Shown here piece by piece: positions 1 through 12,615 of a DNA stretch of 64,000 nucleotides (within the stretch, counting starts at the first letter, position 1; each line of letters starts with the position of its first letter). Source of the DNA: Vespa crabro (lineage: Eukaryota > Arthropoda > Insecta > Hymenoptera > Vespidae); assembly GCF_910589235.1 (NCBI RefSeq), contig NC_060956.1, forward strand, positions 11,686,999-11,750,998, in the 5' to 3' direction. The notes beneath the pieces are model-generated. The model did not search any database. It saw only the letters and a list, made by a program, of their open reading frames with translations, and was not told the DNA's origin. The translations under genes and the position numbers were made by a program.

Positions 1-1755
1 ATTATTAAAGATTTCATGATTTTATCTTCGCATATACCGAAATTCGCGTATGTCGATTACGTTTTTCGACAATTATCATATGAAAACGCGTATTTAAACA
101 TAGTAAAAACGTTATATTCTTGTTATATTCTTTACTCTGCATTGATAGAATATAAAATCAATGAAATTGAACGAGATTTCAAGTTTTCGTTTTTCGACGA
201 TACGCGTATATGAGCGAAAAATCGTATATACGATATGAAAGAATGTTAAATACTTTGTTTCAAATATAAAATAGATGTTTGATCTTATGAAATGCAATGT
301 TCTGAATCGATTGGTAACATTTTTCTAACTGTGGCACAAGTATTATTAAAGATTTCATGATTTTATCATCGCATATACCGAAATTCGCGTATGTCGATTA
401 TGTATTTCGACAATTATCATATGAAAACGCGTATTTAAACATAGTAAAAACGTTATATTCTTGTTATATTCTTTATTCTGCATCGATAGAATATAAAATC
501 AATGAAATTGAACGAGATTTCAAGTTTTCGTTTTTCGACGATACGCGTATATGAGCGAAAAATCGTATATACGATATGAAAGAATGTTAAAAACTTTGAT
601 TCCAATATAAAATAGATGTTTGATCTAATGAAATGCAATGTTCTGAATCGATTGGTAACATTTTTCTGACTGTGGCACAAGTATTATTAAAGATTTCACG
701 ATTTTATCTTAGCATATACCGAAATTCGCGTATGTCGATTACGTTTTTCGACAATTATCATATGAAAACGCGTATTTAAACATAGTAAAAACGTTATATT
801 CTTGTTATATTCTTTATTCTGCATCGATAGAATATAAAATCAATGAAATTGAACGAGATTTCAAGTTCTCGTTTTTCGACGATACGCGTATATGAGCGAA
901 AAATCGTATATACGATATGAAAGAATGTTAAAAACTTTGATTCAAATATAAAATAGATGTTTGATCTTATGAAATGCAATGTTCTGAATCGATTGGTAAC
1001 ATTTTTCTAACTGTGGCACAAGTATTATTAAAGATTTCACGATTTTATCTTCGCATATACCGAAATTCGCGTATGTCGATTACGTTTTTCGACAATTATC
1101 ATATGAAAACGCGTATTTAAACATAGTAAAAACGTTATATTCTTGTTATATTCTTTATTCTGCATCGATAGAATATAAAATCAATGAAATTGAACGAGAT
1201 TTCAACTTTTCGTTTTTCGACGATTCGCGTATATGAGCGAAAAATCGTATATACGATATGAAAGAATGTTAAAAACTTTGATTCCAATATAAAATAGATG
1301 TTTGATCTTATGAAATGCAATGTTCTGAATCGATGGGTAACATTTTTCTAACTGTGGCACAAGTATTATTAAAGATTTCACGATTTTATCTTCGCATATA
1401 CCGAAATTCGCGTATGTCCATTACGTTTTTCGACAATTATCATATGAAAACGCGTATTTAAACATAGTAAAAACGTTATATTCTTGTTATATTCTTTATT
1501 CTGCATCGATAGAATATAAAATCAATGAAATTGAACGAGATTTCAAGTTTTCGTTTTTCGACGATACGCGTATATGAGCGAAAAATCGTATATACGATAT
1601 GAAAGAATGTTAAAAACTTTGATTCCAATATAAAATAGATGTTTGATCTTATGAAATGCAATGTTCTGAATCGATTGGTAACATTTTTCTAACTGTGGCA
1701 CAAGTATTATTAAAGATTTCACGATTTTATCTTCGCATATACCGAAATTCGCGTA

Positions 1756-1776
1756 TGTCGATTACGTTTTTCGACA
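1756..1776. other. Inverted repeat, 6-bp stem with 9-nt loop
   Basis: TGTCGA (offsets 53-58) pairs with TCGACA (offsets 68-73). An 8-bp palindrome, TCATATGA, follows at offsets 78-85. The stem is disrupted in the monomers that carry GTCCAT (for example near 1418, 3464, 5510 and 37907) and in those with TTTTTCTAC in place of TTTTTCGAC (B blocks). Confidence 0.7.
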
Positions 1777-1815
1777 ATTATCATATGAAAACGCGTATTT
1801 AAACATAGTAAAAAC

Positions 1816-1837
1816 GTTATATTCTTGTTATATTCTT
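1816..1837 (+). repeat. 11-bp tandem duplication within the monomer
   Basis: GTTATATTCTT occurs twice in a row (monomer offsets 113-134), followed by a partial third copy, TATTCT. It is present in almost every monomer, so the duplication predates expansion of the array. Variants that break it include GTTATTTTC at 61.17 and 63.21 kb and GTTACATTC near 30.82 kb. Confidence 0.9.
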
Positions 1838-1860
1838 TATTCTGCATCGATAGAATATAA
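1828..1860. other. Inverted repeat, 9-bp stem with 15-nt loop
   Basis: TTATATTCT (offsets 125-133) is perfectly complementary to AGAATATAA (offsets 149-157). The left arm lies in the second copy of the 11-bp tandem repeat, and the first copy could pair with the right arm instead, giving two alternative hairpins. The loop contains the ATCGAT site. This is the longest stem I found in the monomer. Confidence 0.85.
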
Positions 1861-1894
1861 AATCAATGAAATTGAACGAGATTTCAAGTTTTCG

Positions 1895-1926
1895 TTTTTC
1901 GACGATACGCGTATATGAGCGAAAAA
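1895..1926. other. Inverted repeat, 7-bp stem with 18-nt loop
   Basis: TTTTTCG (offsets 192-198) pairs with CGAAAAA (offsets 217-223). The loop contains the 10-bp palindrome and the right arm abuts the 14-bp palindrome, so offsets 192-236 form one dense dyad cluster. Block C copies at 32.6 and 33.9 kb destroy part of the left-arm context with an 11-T run. Confidence 0.75.
1905..1914. other. 10-bp palindrome ATACGCGTAT
   Basis: Offsets 202-211 form a perfect 10-bp palindrome around an MluI site. It lies inside the loop of the 7-bp-stem inverted repeat and 11 bp before the 14-bp palindrome. It is altered to ATTCGCG in the third position of the A HOR (about 1224, 3270 and 5316) and to ACGCATAT at about 61.24 and 63.29 kb. 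Confidence 0.85.
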
Positions 1927-1939
1927 TCGTATATACGAT
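1926..1939. other. 14-bp perfect palindrome ATCGTATATACGAT
   Basis: At offsets 223-236 the sequence equals its own reverse complement over 14 bases. It is kept in most monomers. It is broken by substitution in a defined B-block class (for example 8865-9205 and 11252-11592) and in single copies such as 6137-6477, 9888-10228 and 21823-22163, and by an indel at 59906-59911. It could be a binding site for a dimeric protein or a cruciform seed; nothing in the sequence shows which. Confidence 0.9.
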
Positions 1940-2385
1940 ATGAAAGAATGTTAAAAACTTTGATTCCAATATAAAATAGATGTTTGATCTTATGAAATGC
2001 AATGTTCTGAATCGATTGGTAACATTTTTCTAACTGTGGCACAAGTATTATTAAAGATTTCCCGATTTTATCTTCGCATATACCGAAATTCGCGTATGTC
2101 GAATACGTTTTTCGACAATTATCATATGAAGACGCGTATTTAAACATAGTAAAAACGTTATATTCTTGTTATATTCTTTACTCTGCATTGATAGAATATA
2201 AAATCAATGAAATTGAACGAGATTTCAAGTTTTCGTTTTTCGACGATACGCGTATATGAGCGAAAAATCGTATATACGATATGAAAGAATGTTAAAAACT
2301 TTGTTTCCAATATAAAATAGATGTTTGATCTTATGAAATGCAATGTTCTGAATCGATTGGTAACATTTTTCTACCTGTGGCACAA

Positions 2386-4431
2386 GTATTATTAAAGATT
2401 TCATGATTTTATCATCGCATATACCGAAATTCGCGTATGTCGATTATGTTTTTCGACAATTATCATATGAAAACGCGTATTTAAACATAGTAAATACGTT
2501 ATATTCTTGTTATATTCTTTATTCTGCATCGATAGAATATAAAATCAATGAAATTGAACGAGATTTCAAGTTTTCGTTTTTCGACGATACGCGTATATGA
2601 GCGAAAAATCGTATATACGATATGAAAGAATGTTAAAAACTTTGATTCCAATATAAAATAGATGATTGATCTAATGAAATGCAATGTTCTGAATCGATTG
2701 GTAACATTTTTCTGACTGTGGCACAAGTATTATTAAAGATTTCACGATTTTATCTTAGCATATACCGAAATTCGCGTATGTCGATTACGTTTTTCGACAA
2801 TTATCATATGAAAGCGCGTATTTAAACATAGTAAAAACGTTATATTCTTGTTATATTCTTTATTCTGCATCGATAGAATATAAAATCAATGAAATTGAAC
2901 GAGATTTCAAGTTCTCGTTTTTCGACGATACGCGTATATGAGCGAAAAATCGTATATACGATATGAAAGAATGTTAAAAACTTTGATTCAAATATAAAAT
3001 AGATGTTTGATCTTATGAAATGCAATGTTCTGAATCGATTGGTAACATTTTTCTAACTGTGGCACAAGTATTATTAAAGATTTCACGATTTTATCTTCGC
3101 ATATACCGAAATTCGCGTATGTCGATTACGTTTTTCGACAATTATCATATGAAAACGCGTATTTAAACATAGTAAAAACGTTATATTCTTGTTATATTCT
3201 TTATTCTGCATCGATAGAATATAAAATCAATGAAATTGAACGAGATTTCAACTTTTCGTTTTTCGACGATTCGCGTATATGAGCGAAAAATCGTATATAC
3301 GATATGAAAGAATGTTAAAAACTTTGATTCCAATATAAAATAGATGTTTGATCTTATGAAATGCAATGTTCTGAATCGATGGGTAACATTTTTCTAACTG
3401 TGGCACAAGTATTATTAAAGATTTCACGATTTTATCTTCGCATATACCGAAATTCGCGTATGTCCATTACGTTTTTCGACAATTATCATATGAAAACGCG
3501 TATTTAAACATAGTAAAAACGTTATATTCTTGTTATATTCTTTATTCTGCATCGATAGAATATAAAATCAATGAAATTGAACGAGATTTCAAGTTTTCGT
3601 TTTTCGACGATACGCGTATATGAGCGAAAAATCGTATATACGATATGAAAGAATGTTAAAAACTTTGATTCCAATATAAAATAGATGTTTGATCTTATGA
3701 AATGCAATGTTCTGAATCGATTGGTAACATTTTTCTAACTGTGGCACAAGTATTATTAAAGATTTCACGATTTTATCTTCGCATATACCGAAATTCGCGT
3801 ATGTCGATTACGTTTTTCGACAATTATCATATGAAAACGCGTATTTAAAAATAGTAAAAACGTTATATTCTTGTTATATTCTTTATTCTGCATCGATAGA
3901 ATATAAAATCAATGAAATTGAACGAGATTTCAAGTTTTCGTTTTTCGACGATACGCGTATATGAGCGAAAAATCGTATATACGATATGAAAGAATGTTAA
4001 AAAATATGATTCCAATATAAAATAATTGTTTGATCTTATGTAATGCAATGTTCTGAATCGATTGGTAACATTTTTCTATCTGTGGCACAAGTATTATTAA
4101 AGATTTCACGATTTTATCTTCGCATATACCGAAATTCGCGTATGTCGATTACGTTTTTCGACAATTATCATTTGAAAACGCGTATTTAAACATAGTAAAA
4201 ACGTTATATTCTTGTTATATTCTTTATTCTGCATCGATAGAATATAAAATCAAAGAAATTGAACGAGATTTCAAATTCTCGTTTTTCGACGATACGCGTA
4301 TATGAGCGAAAAATCGTATATACGATATGAAAGAATGTTAAAAACTTTGATTCCAATATAAAATAGATGTTTGATCTTATGAAATGCAATGTTCTGAATC
4401 GATTGGTAACATTTTTCTAACTGTGGCACAA
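2386..4431 (+). repeat. HOR A, 6-mer copy 2 with altered last two monomers
   Basis: Monomers 1-4 repeat the marker order of the preceding copy. The last two differ: 3750-4090 carries TTTAAAAATAG, AAAAATATG, AATAATTG and ATGTAATGC; 4091-4431 carries CAAAGAAATTG and CAAATTCTCG. The same pair recurs at 45014-45695 in block A2. There an extra near-consensus monomer precedes it, so 3750-4090 looks like a fusion of two monomers still separate in A2. Confidence 0.8.
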
Positions 4432-4772
4432 GTATTATTAAAGATTTCACGATTTTATCTTCGCATATACCGAAATTCGCGTATGTCGATTAAGTTTTTC
4501 GACAATTATAATATGAAAACGCGTATTTAAACTTAGTAAAAACGTTATATTCTTGTTATATTCTTTATTCTGCATCGATAGAATATAAAATCAATGAAAT
4601 TGAACGAGATTTCAAGTTTTCGTTTTTCGACGATACGCGTATATGAGCGAAAAATCGTATATACGATATGAAAGAATGTTAAAAACTTTGATTCCAATAT
4701 AAAATAGATGTTTGATCTAATGAAATGCAATGTTCTGAATCGATTGGTAACATTTTTCTGACTGTGGCACAA
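4432..4772 (+). repeat. Chimeric monomer, A-block junction
   Basis: The first half carries GATTAAG, ATAATATG and AACTTAG, as does 45696-46036. The second half carries TCTAATG and TTCTGACTG, which mark HOR A position 1. The exchange falls between about 4531 and 4716. From here HOR A order resumes (CTTAGC copy at 4773, CAACTTTTCG copy at 5114, GTCCATT copy at 5455). Confidence 0.75.
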
Positions 4773-5795
4773 GTATTATTAAAGATTTCACGATTTTATC
4801 TTAGCATATACCGAAATTCGCGTATGTCGATTACGTTTTTCGACATTTATCATATGAAAACGCGTATTTAAACATAGTAAAAACGTTATATTCTTGTTAT
4901 ATTCTTTATTCTGCATCGATAGAATATAAAATCAATGAAATTGAACGAGATTTCAAGTTCTCGTTTTTCGACGATACGCGTATATGTGCGAAAAATCGTA
5001 TATACGATATGAAAGAATGTTAAAAACTTTGATTCAAATATAAAATATATGTTTGATCTTATGAAATGCAATGTTCTGAATCGATTGGTAACATTTTTCT
5101 AACTGTGGCACAAGTATTATTAAAGATTTCACGATTTTATCTTCGCATATACCGAAATTCGCGTATGTCGATTACGTTTTTCGACAATTATCATATGAAA
5201 ACGCGTATTTAAACATAGTAAAAACGTTATATTCTTGTTATATTCTTTATTCTGCATCGATAGAATATAAAATCAATGAAATTGAACGAGATTTCAACTT
5301 TTCGTTTTTCGACGATTCGCGTATATGAGCGAAAAATCGTATATACGATATGAAAGAATGTTACAAACTTTGATTCCAATATAAAATAGATGTTTGATCT
5401 TATGAAATGCAATGTTCTGAATCGATGGGTAACATTTTTCTAACTGTGGCACAAGTATTATTAAAGATTTCACGATTTTATCTTCGCATATACCGAAATT
5501 CGCGTATGTCCATTACGTTTTTCGACAATTATCATATGAAAACGCGTATTTAAACATAGTAAAAACGTTATATTCTTGTTATATTCTTTATTCTGCATCG
5601 ATAGAATATAAAATCAATGAAATTGAACGAGATTTCAAGTTTTCGTTTTTCGACGATACGCGTATATGAGCGAAAAATCGTATATACGATATGAAAGAAT
5701 GTTAAAAACTTTGATTCCAATATAAAATAGATGTTTGATCTTATGAAATGCAATGTTCTGAATCGATTGGTAACATTTTTCTAACTGTGGCACAA
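4773..5795 (+). repeat. HOR A, partial third copy
   Basis: Three monomers with the second-, third- and fourth-position markers of HOR A in order. Private changes include ATATGTGCG near 4984 and GTTACAAAC near 5361. The next monomer (5796-6136) has GAATTTAAAATC and ATTCAACG, markers also seen at 15003-15343 and 46378-46718. Confidence 0.8.
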
Positions 5796-7500
5796 GTATT
5801 ATTAAAGATTTCACGATTTTATCTTCGCATATACCGAAATTCGCGTATGTCGATTACGTTTTTCGACAATTATCATATGAAAACGCGTATTTAAACATAG
5901 TAAAAACGTTATATTCTTGTTATATTCTTTATTCTGCATCGATAGAATTTAAAATCAATGAAATTCAACGAGATTTCAAGTTTTCGTTTTTCGACGATAC
6001 GCGTATATGAGCGAAAAATCGTATATACGATATGAAAGAATGTTAAAAACTTTGATTCCAATATAAAATAGATGTTTGATCTTATGAAATGCAATGTTCT
6101 GAATCGATTGGTAACATTTTTCTAACTGTGGCACAAGTATTATTAAAGATTTCACGATTTTATCTTCGCATATACCGAAATTCGCGTATGTCGAATACGT
6201 TTTTCGACAATTATCATATGAAAACGCGTATTTAAACTTAGTAAAAACGTTATATTCTTGTTATATTCTTTATTCTGCATCGATAGAATATAAAATCAAT
6301 GAATTTGAACGAGATTTCAAGTTTTCGTTTTTCGACGATACGCGTATATGAGCGAAATATCGAATATACGATATGAAAGAATGTTAAAAACTTTGATTCC
6401 AATATAAAATATATGTTTGATCTTATGAAATGCAATGTTCTGAATCGATTGGTATCATTTTTCTAACTGTGGCACAAGTATTATTAAAGATTTCACGATT
6501 TTATCTTCGCATATACCGAAATTCGCGTATGTCGATTACGTTTTTCGACTATTATCATATGAAAACGCGTATTTAAACATAGTAAAAACGTTATATTCTT
6601 GTTATATTCTTTATTCTGCATCGATAGAATATAAAATCAATGAAATTGAACGAGATTTCAAGTTTTCGTTTTTCGACGATACGCGTATATGAGCGAAAAA
6701 TCGTATATACGATATGAAAGAATGTTAAAAACTTTGATTCCAATATAAAATAGATGTTTGATCTTATGAAATGCAATGTTCTGAATCGATTGGTAACATT
6801 TTTCTAACTGTGGCACAAGTATTATTAAAGATTTCCCGATTTTATCTTCGCATATACCGAAATTCGCGTATGTCGATTACGTTTTTCGACAATTATCATA
6901 TGAAAACGCGTATTTAAACATAGTAAAAACGTTATATTCTTGTTATATTCTTTATTCTGCATCGATAGAATATAAAATCAATGAAATTGAACGAGATTTC
7001 AAGTTTTCGTTTTTCGACGATACGCGTATATGAGCGAAAAATCGTATATACGATATGAAAGAATGTTAAAAACTTTGATTCCAATATAAAATAGATGTTT
7101 GATCTTATGAAATGCAATGTTCTGAATCGATTGGTAACATTTTTCTAACTGTGGCACAAGTATTATTAAAGATTTCCCGATTTTATCTTCGCATATACCG
7201 AAATTCGCGTATGTCGAATACGTTTTTCGACAATTATCATATGAAAACGCGTATTTAAAAATAGTAAAAACGTTATATTCTTGTTATATTCTTTATTCTG
7301 CATCGATAGAATATAAAATCAATGAAATTGAACGAGATTTCAAGTTTTCGTTTTTCGACGATACGCGTATATGAGCGAAAAATCGTATATACGATATGAA
7401 AGAATGTTAAAAACTTTGATTCCAATATAAAATAGATGTTTGATCTTATGAAATGCAATGTTCTGAATCGATTGGTAACATTTTTCTAACTGTGGCACAA
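5796..7500 (+). repeat. Five less regular A-type monomers
   Basis: These do not fit the 6-mer order. The second (6137-6477) has many private changes, including AAATATCGAATAT, which breaks the 14-bp palindrome, and GGTATCATTT. The fourth and fifth carry TTTCCCG, and the fifth also GTCGAATACG and TTTAAAAATAG. This looks like a transition zone to block B. Confidence 0.65.
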
Positions 7501-10500
7501 GTATTATTAAAGATTTCACGATTTTATCTTCGCATATACCGAAATTCGCGTATGTCGATTACGTTTTTCTACAATTATCATATGAAAACACGTATTTAAA
7601 CTTAGTAAAAACGTTATATTCTTGTTATATTCTTTATTCTGCATCGATAGAATATAAAATCAATGAAATTGAATGAGATTTCAAGTTTTCGTTTTTCGAC
7701 GATACGCGTATATGAGCGAAAAATCGTATATACGATATGAAAGAATGTTAAAAACTTTGATTCCAATATAAAATAGATGTTTGATCTTATGAAATGCAAT
7801 GTTCTGAATCGATTGGTAACATTTTTCTAACTGTGGCACAATTATTATTAAAGATTTCACGATTTTATCTTCGCATATACCGAAATTCGCGTATGTCGAT
7901 TACGTTTTTCGACAATTATCATATGAAAACGCGTATTTAAACATAGTAAAAACGTTATATTCTTGTTATATTCTTTATTCTGCATCGATAGAATATAAAA
8001 TCAATGAAATTTAACGAGATTTCAAGTTTTCGTTTTTCGACGATACGCGTATATGAGCGAAAAATCGTATATACGATATGAAAGAGTGTTAAAAGCTTTG
8101 ATTCCAATATAAAATAGATGTTTGATCTTATGAAATGCAATGTTCTGAATCGATTGGTAACATTTTTCTAACTGTGGCACAAGTTTTATTAAAGATTTCA
8201 CGATTTTATCTTCGCATATACCGAAATTCGCTTATGTCGATTACGTTTTTCGACAATTATCATATGAAAACGCGTATTTAAACATAGTAAAAACGTTATA
8301 TTCTTGTTATATACTTTATTCTGCATCGATAGAATATAAAATCAATGAAATTTAACGAGATTTCAAGTTTTCGTTTTTCGACGATACGCGTATATGAGCG
8401 AAAAATCGTATATACGATATGAATGAATGTTAAAAACTTTGATTCCAATAGAAAATAGATGTTTGATCTTATGAAATGCAATGATCTGAATCGATTGGTA
8501 ACATTTTTCTAACTGTGGCACAAGTATTATTAAAGATTTCACGATTTTATCTTCGCATATACCGAAATTCGCGTATGTCGATTACGTTTTTCGACAATTA
8601 TCATATGAAAACGCGTATTTAAACAAAGTAAAAACGTTATGTTCTTGTTATATTCTTTATTCTGCATCGATAGAATATAAAATCAATGAAATTGAACGAG
8701 ATTTCAAGTTTTCGTTTTTCGACGATTCGCGTATATGACCGAAAAATCGTATATACGATATTAAAGAAAGTTAAAAACTTTGATTCCAATATAAAATAGA
8801 TGTTTGATCTTATGAAATTCAATGTTCTGAATCGATTGGTAACATTTTTCTAACTGTGGCACAAGTATCATTAAAGATTTCATGATTTTATCTTCGCATA
8901 TACCGAAATTCGCGTATGTCGATTACGTTTTTCGACAATTATCATATGAAAACGCATATTTAATCATAGTAAAAACGTTATATTCTTGTTATATTCTTTA
9001 TTCTGCATCGATAGAATATAAAATCAATGAAATTGAACGAGATTTCAAGTTTTCGTTTTTCGACGATACGCGTATACGAGCGAAAAATCGTATATACTAT
9101 ATGAAAGAATGTTAAAAACTTTGATTCCAATAGAAAATAGATGTTTGATCTTATGAAATGCAATGTTCTGAATCGATTTGTAACATTTTTCTAACTGTGG
9201 CACAAGTATTATTAAAGATTTCACGATTTTATCTTCGCATATACCGAAATTCGCGTATGTCGATTACGTTTTTCGACAATTATCATATGAAAACGCGTAT
9301 TTAAACATAGTAAAAACGTTATATTCTTGTTATATTCTTTATTCTGCATCGATAGAATATAAAATCAATGAAATTTAACGAGATTTCAAGTTTTCGTTTT
9401 TCGACGATACGCGTATATGAGCGAAAAATCGTATATACGATATGAAAGAGTGTTAAAAACTTTGATTCCAATATTAAATTGATGTTTGATCTTATGAAAT
9501 GCAATGTTCTGAATCGATTGGTAACATTTTTCTAACTGTGGCACAAGTTTTATTAAAGATTTCACGATTTTATCTTCGCATATACCGAAATTCGCGTATG
9601 TCGAATACGTTTTTCGACAATTATCATATGAAAACGCGTATTTAAAAATAGTGAAAACGTTATATTCTTGTTATATTCTTTATTCTGCATCGATAGAATA
9701 TAAAATCAATGAAATTGAACGAGATTTCAAGTTTTCGTTTTTCGACGATACGCGTATATGAGCGAAAAATCGTATATACGATATGAAAGAATGTTAAAAA
9801 CTTTGATTCCAATATAAAATAGATGTTTGATCTTATGAAATGCAATGTTCTGAATCGATTGGTAACATTTTTCTAACTGTGGCACAAGTATTATTAAAGA
9901 TTTCACGATTTTATCTTCGCATATACCGAAATTCGCGTATGTCGATTACGTTTTTCTACAATTATCATATGAAAACACGTATTTAAACTTAGTAAAAACG
10001 TTATATTCTTGTTATATTCTTTATTCTGCATCGATAGAATATAAAATCAATGAAATTGAATGAGATTTCAAGTTTTCGTTTTTCGACGATACGCGTATAT
10101 GAGCGAAAAATCATATATACGATATGAAAGAATGTTAAAAACTTTGATTCCAATATAAAATAGATGTTTGATCTTATGAAATGCAATGTTCTGAATCGAT
10201 TGGTAACATTTTTCTAACTGTGGCACAATTATTATTAAAGATTTCACGATTTTATCTTCGCATATACCGAAATTCGCGTATGTCGATTACGTTTTTCGAC
10301 AATTATCATATGAAAACGCGTATTTAAACATAGTAAAAACGTTATATTCTTGTTATATTCTTTATTCTGCATCGATAGAATATAAAATCAATGAAATTTA
10401 ACGAGATTTCAAGTTTTCGTTTTTCGACGATACGCGTATATGAGCGAAAAATCGTATATACGATATGAAAGAGTGTTAAAAGCTTTGCTTCCAATATAAA

Positions 10501-11592
10501 ATAGATGTTTGATCTTATGAAATGCAATGTTCTGAATCGATTGGTAACATTTTTCTAACTGTGGCACAAGTTTTATTAAAGATTTCACGATTTTATCTTC
10601 GCATATACCGAAATTCGCTTATGTCGATTACGTTTTTCGACAATTATCATATGAAAACGCGTATTTAAACATAGTAAAAACGTTATATTCTTGTTATATT
10701 CTTTATTCTGCATCGATAGAATATAAAATCAATGAATTTGAACGAGATTTCAAGTTTTCGTTTTTCGACGATACGCGTATATGAGCGAAAAATCGTATAT
10801 ACGATATGAAGGAATGTTAAAAACTTTGATTCCAATATAAAATAGATGTTTGTTCTTATGAAATGCAATGTTCTGAATCGATTGGTAACATTTTTCTAAC
10901 TGTGGCACAAGTATTATTAAAGATTTCACGATTTTATCTTCGCATATACCGAAATTCGCGTATGTCGATTACGTTTTTCTACAATTATCATATGAAAACG
11001 CGTATTTAAACTTAGTAAAAACGTTATATTCTTGTTATATTCTTTATTCTGCATCGATAGAATATAAAATCAATGAAATTGAACGAGATTTCATGTTTTC
11101 GTTTTTCGACGATACGCGTATATGAGCGAAAAATCGTATATACGATATGAAAGAATGTTAAAAACTTTGATTCCAATATAAAATAGATGTTTGATCTTAT
11201 GAAATGCAATGTTCTGAATCGATTGGTAACATTTTTCTAACTGTGGCACAAGTATTATTAAAGATTTCACGATTTTATCTTCGCATATACCGAAATTCGC
11301 GTATGTCGATTACGTTTTTCGACAATTATCATATGAAAACGCGTATTTAAACATAGTAAAAACGTTATATTCTTGTTATATTCTTTATTCTGCATCGATA
11401 GAATATAAAATCAATGAAATTGAACGAGATTTCAAGTTTTCGTTTTTCGACGATACGCGTATACGAGCGAAAAATCGTATATACTATATGAAAGAATGTT
11501 AAAAACTTTGATTCCAATAGAAAATAGATGTTTGATCTTATGAAATGCAATGTTCTGAATCGATTTGTAACATTTTTCTAACTGTGGCACAA
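7501..11592 (+). repeat. 4.1-kb internal duplication, copy 1 (12 monomers)
   Basis: The marker order is matched at 16026-19776. Within it a 7-monomer register is visible: the monomer with AAAACACG, GAATGAG and CACAATTATT occurs at 7501 and again at 9888 (2387 bp apart). The monomer at 9206-9546 (AATTTAACG, ATTAAATTGATG) has no counterpart in copy 2. Confidence 0.8.
8183..9546 (+). repeat. Four-monomer cassette, copy 1
   Basis: Order: CTTATGTCG with GAATGAATG and ATGATCTG; AACAAAG with GTTATGTTC, TGACCG and GATATTA; GTATCATT with GCATATTTAATC and TACGAGCG; ATTAAATTGATG. The same four in the same order occupy 12957-14320. The first three recur at 16708-17730 and the last three at 47060-48082. 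Confidence 0.8.
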
Positions 11593-12274
11593 GTATTATT
11601 AAAGATTTCACGATTTTATCTTCGCATATACCGAAATTCGCGTATGTCGATTACGTTTTTCGACAATTATCATATGAAAACGCGAATTTAAACATAGTAA
11701 AAAAGTTATATTCTTGTTATATTCTTTATTCTGCATCGATAGAATATAAAATCAATGAAATTTAACGAGATTTCAAGTTTTCGTTTTTCGACGATACGCG
11801 TATATGAGCGAAAAATCGTATATACGATATGAAAGAGTGTTAAAAACTTTGATTCCAATATAAAATTGATGTTTGATCTTATGAAATGCAATGTTCTGAA
11901 TCGATTTGTAACATTTTTCTAACTGTGGCACAAGTATTATTAAAGATTTCACGATTTTATCTTCGCATATACCGAAATTCGCGTATGTCGATTACGTTTT
12001 TCGACAATTATCATATGAAAACGCGAATTTAAACATAATAAAAAAGTTATATTCTTGTTATATTCTTTATTCTGCATCGATAGAATATAAAATCAATGAA
12101 ATTTAACGAGATTTCAAGTTTTCGTTTTTCGACGATACGCGTATATGAGCGAAAAATCGTATATACGATATGAAAGAGTGTTAAAAACTTTGATTCCAAT
12201 ATAAAATTGATGTTTGATCTTATGAAATGCAATGTTCTGAATCGATTGGTAACATTTTTCTAACTGTGGCACAA
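11593..12274 (+). repeat. Tandem pair of GCGAATTTA-class monomers
   Basis: Two adjacent copies both carry GCGAATTTA, AAAAAGTT, AATTTAACG, GAGTGTT and AAATTGATG, the signature of a recent single-monomer duplication. Equivalent pairs lie at 21482-22163, 49447-50128 and 52175-52856, so the duplication is older than the B1/B2 split. Confidence 0.8.
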
Positions 12275-12615
12275 GTTTTATTAAAGATTTCACGATTTTA
12301 TCTTCGCATATACCGAAATTCGCGTATGTCGATTACGTTTTTCGACAATTATCATATGAAAACGCGTATTTAAACATAGAAAAAACGTTATATTCTTGTT
12401 ATATTCTTTATTCTGCATCGATAGAATATAAAATCAATGAATTTGAACGAGATTTCAAGTTTTCGTTTTTCGACGATACGCGTATATGAGCGAAAAATCG
12501 TATATACGATATGAAGGAATGTTAAAAACTTTGATTCCAATATAAAATAGATGTTTGTTCTTATGAAATGCAATGTTCTGAATCGATTGGTAACATTTTT
12601 CTAACTGTGGCACAA

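Larger units (their letters stand above)
1704..2044 (+). repeat. Reference monomer matching the consensus
   Basis: This copy has none of the block-specific marker substitutions I tabulated and serves as the ruler for monomer offsets (offset 1 = base 1704). It holds two MluI sites (ACGCGT), two ClaI sites (ATCGAT), one NdeI site (CATATG) and one DraI site (TTTAAA). Base counts are G 52 and C 46, with 22 CpG and 8 GpC. Twenty-one of the 22 CpGs lie in offsets 1-236; the last 105 bp contain only one, in the second ATCGAT. Confidence 0.9.
340..2385 (+). repeat. HOR A, 6-mer copy 1 (2046 bp)
   Basis: Six monomers. The first has TCTAATG and TTCTGACTG; the second CTTAGC, GTTCTCG and GATTCAAAT; the third CAACTTTTCG, GATTCGCG and GATGGGTAAC; the fourth GTCCATT; the fifth is near consensus; the sixth has TTTCCCG, GTCGAATACG and CTCTGCATTG. 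The partial monomer at 1-339 has the sixth-position CTCTGCATTG marker, so the HOR probably continues to the left. Confidence 0.85.
1..7500 (+). repeat. Block A1: A-type monomers in 6-mer HORs
   Basis: Diagnostic substitutions recur in fixed order: TCTAATG with TTCTGACTG; CTTAGC with GTTCTCG and GATTCAAAT; CAACTTTTCG with GATTCGCG and GATGGGTAAC; GTCCATT; then TTTCCCG with GTCGAATACG and CTCTGCATTG. The order repeats every 2046 bp to about 5.8 kb. From 5796 to 7500 the monomers are less regular. The A/B edge is set where monomers with AAAACACG and GAATGAG begin, at 7501. Confidence 0.8.

Noticed and set aside
112..297. Short open frames (60-103 codons) repeated every 341 bp on both strands
   Set aside because: They are periodic by-products of the repeat. 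The main minus-strand frame lacks an ATG, changes freely in sequence, cannot continue into the next monomer because 341 is not divisible by 3, and shows no recognisable domain.
1724..1750. CENP-B-box-like sequence (CTTCGCATATACCGAAA)
   Set aside because: It keeps TTCG and the CG of the distal half at the right spacing, but mismatches three of the nine fixed positions of the core motif, including the central A and two of the distal G bases. Too weak to call. The reverse-strand CCCG in the TTTCCCG variants is no better.
1704..2044. Monomer as an ancient dimer of about 170 bp, or a trimer of about 114 bp
   Set aside because: Shared sub-motifs exist (ACGCGTAT 116 bp apart, CGTTTTTCGAC 128 bp apart, AATATAAAA 114 bp apart, TATGAAA at irregular spacing), but the distances disagree and intervening sequence does not align by eye. 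A self-dot-plot of the consensus would settle it.
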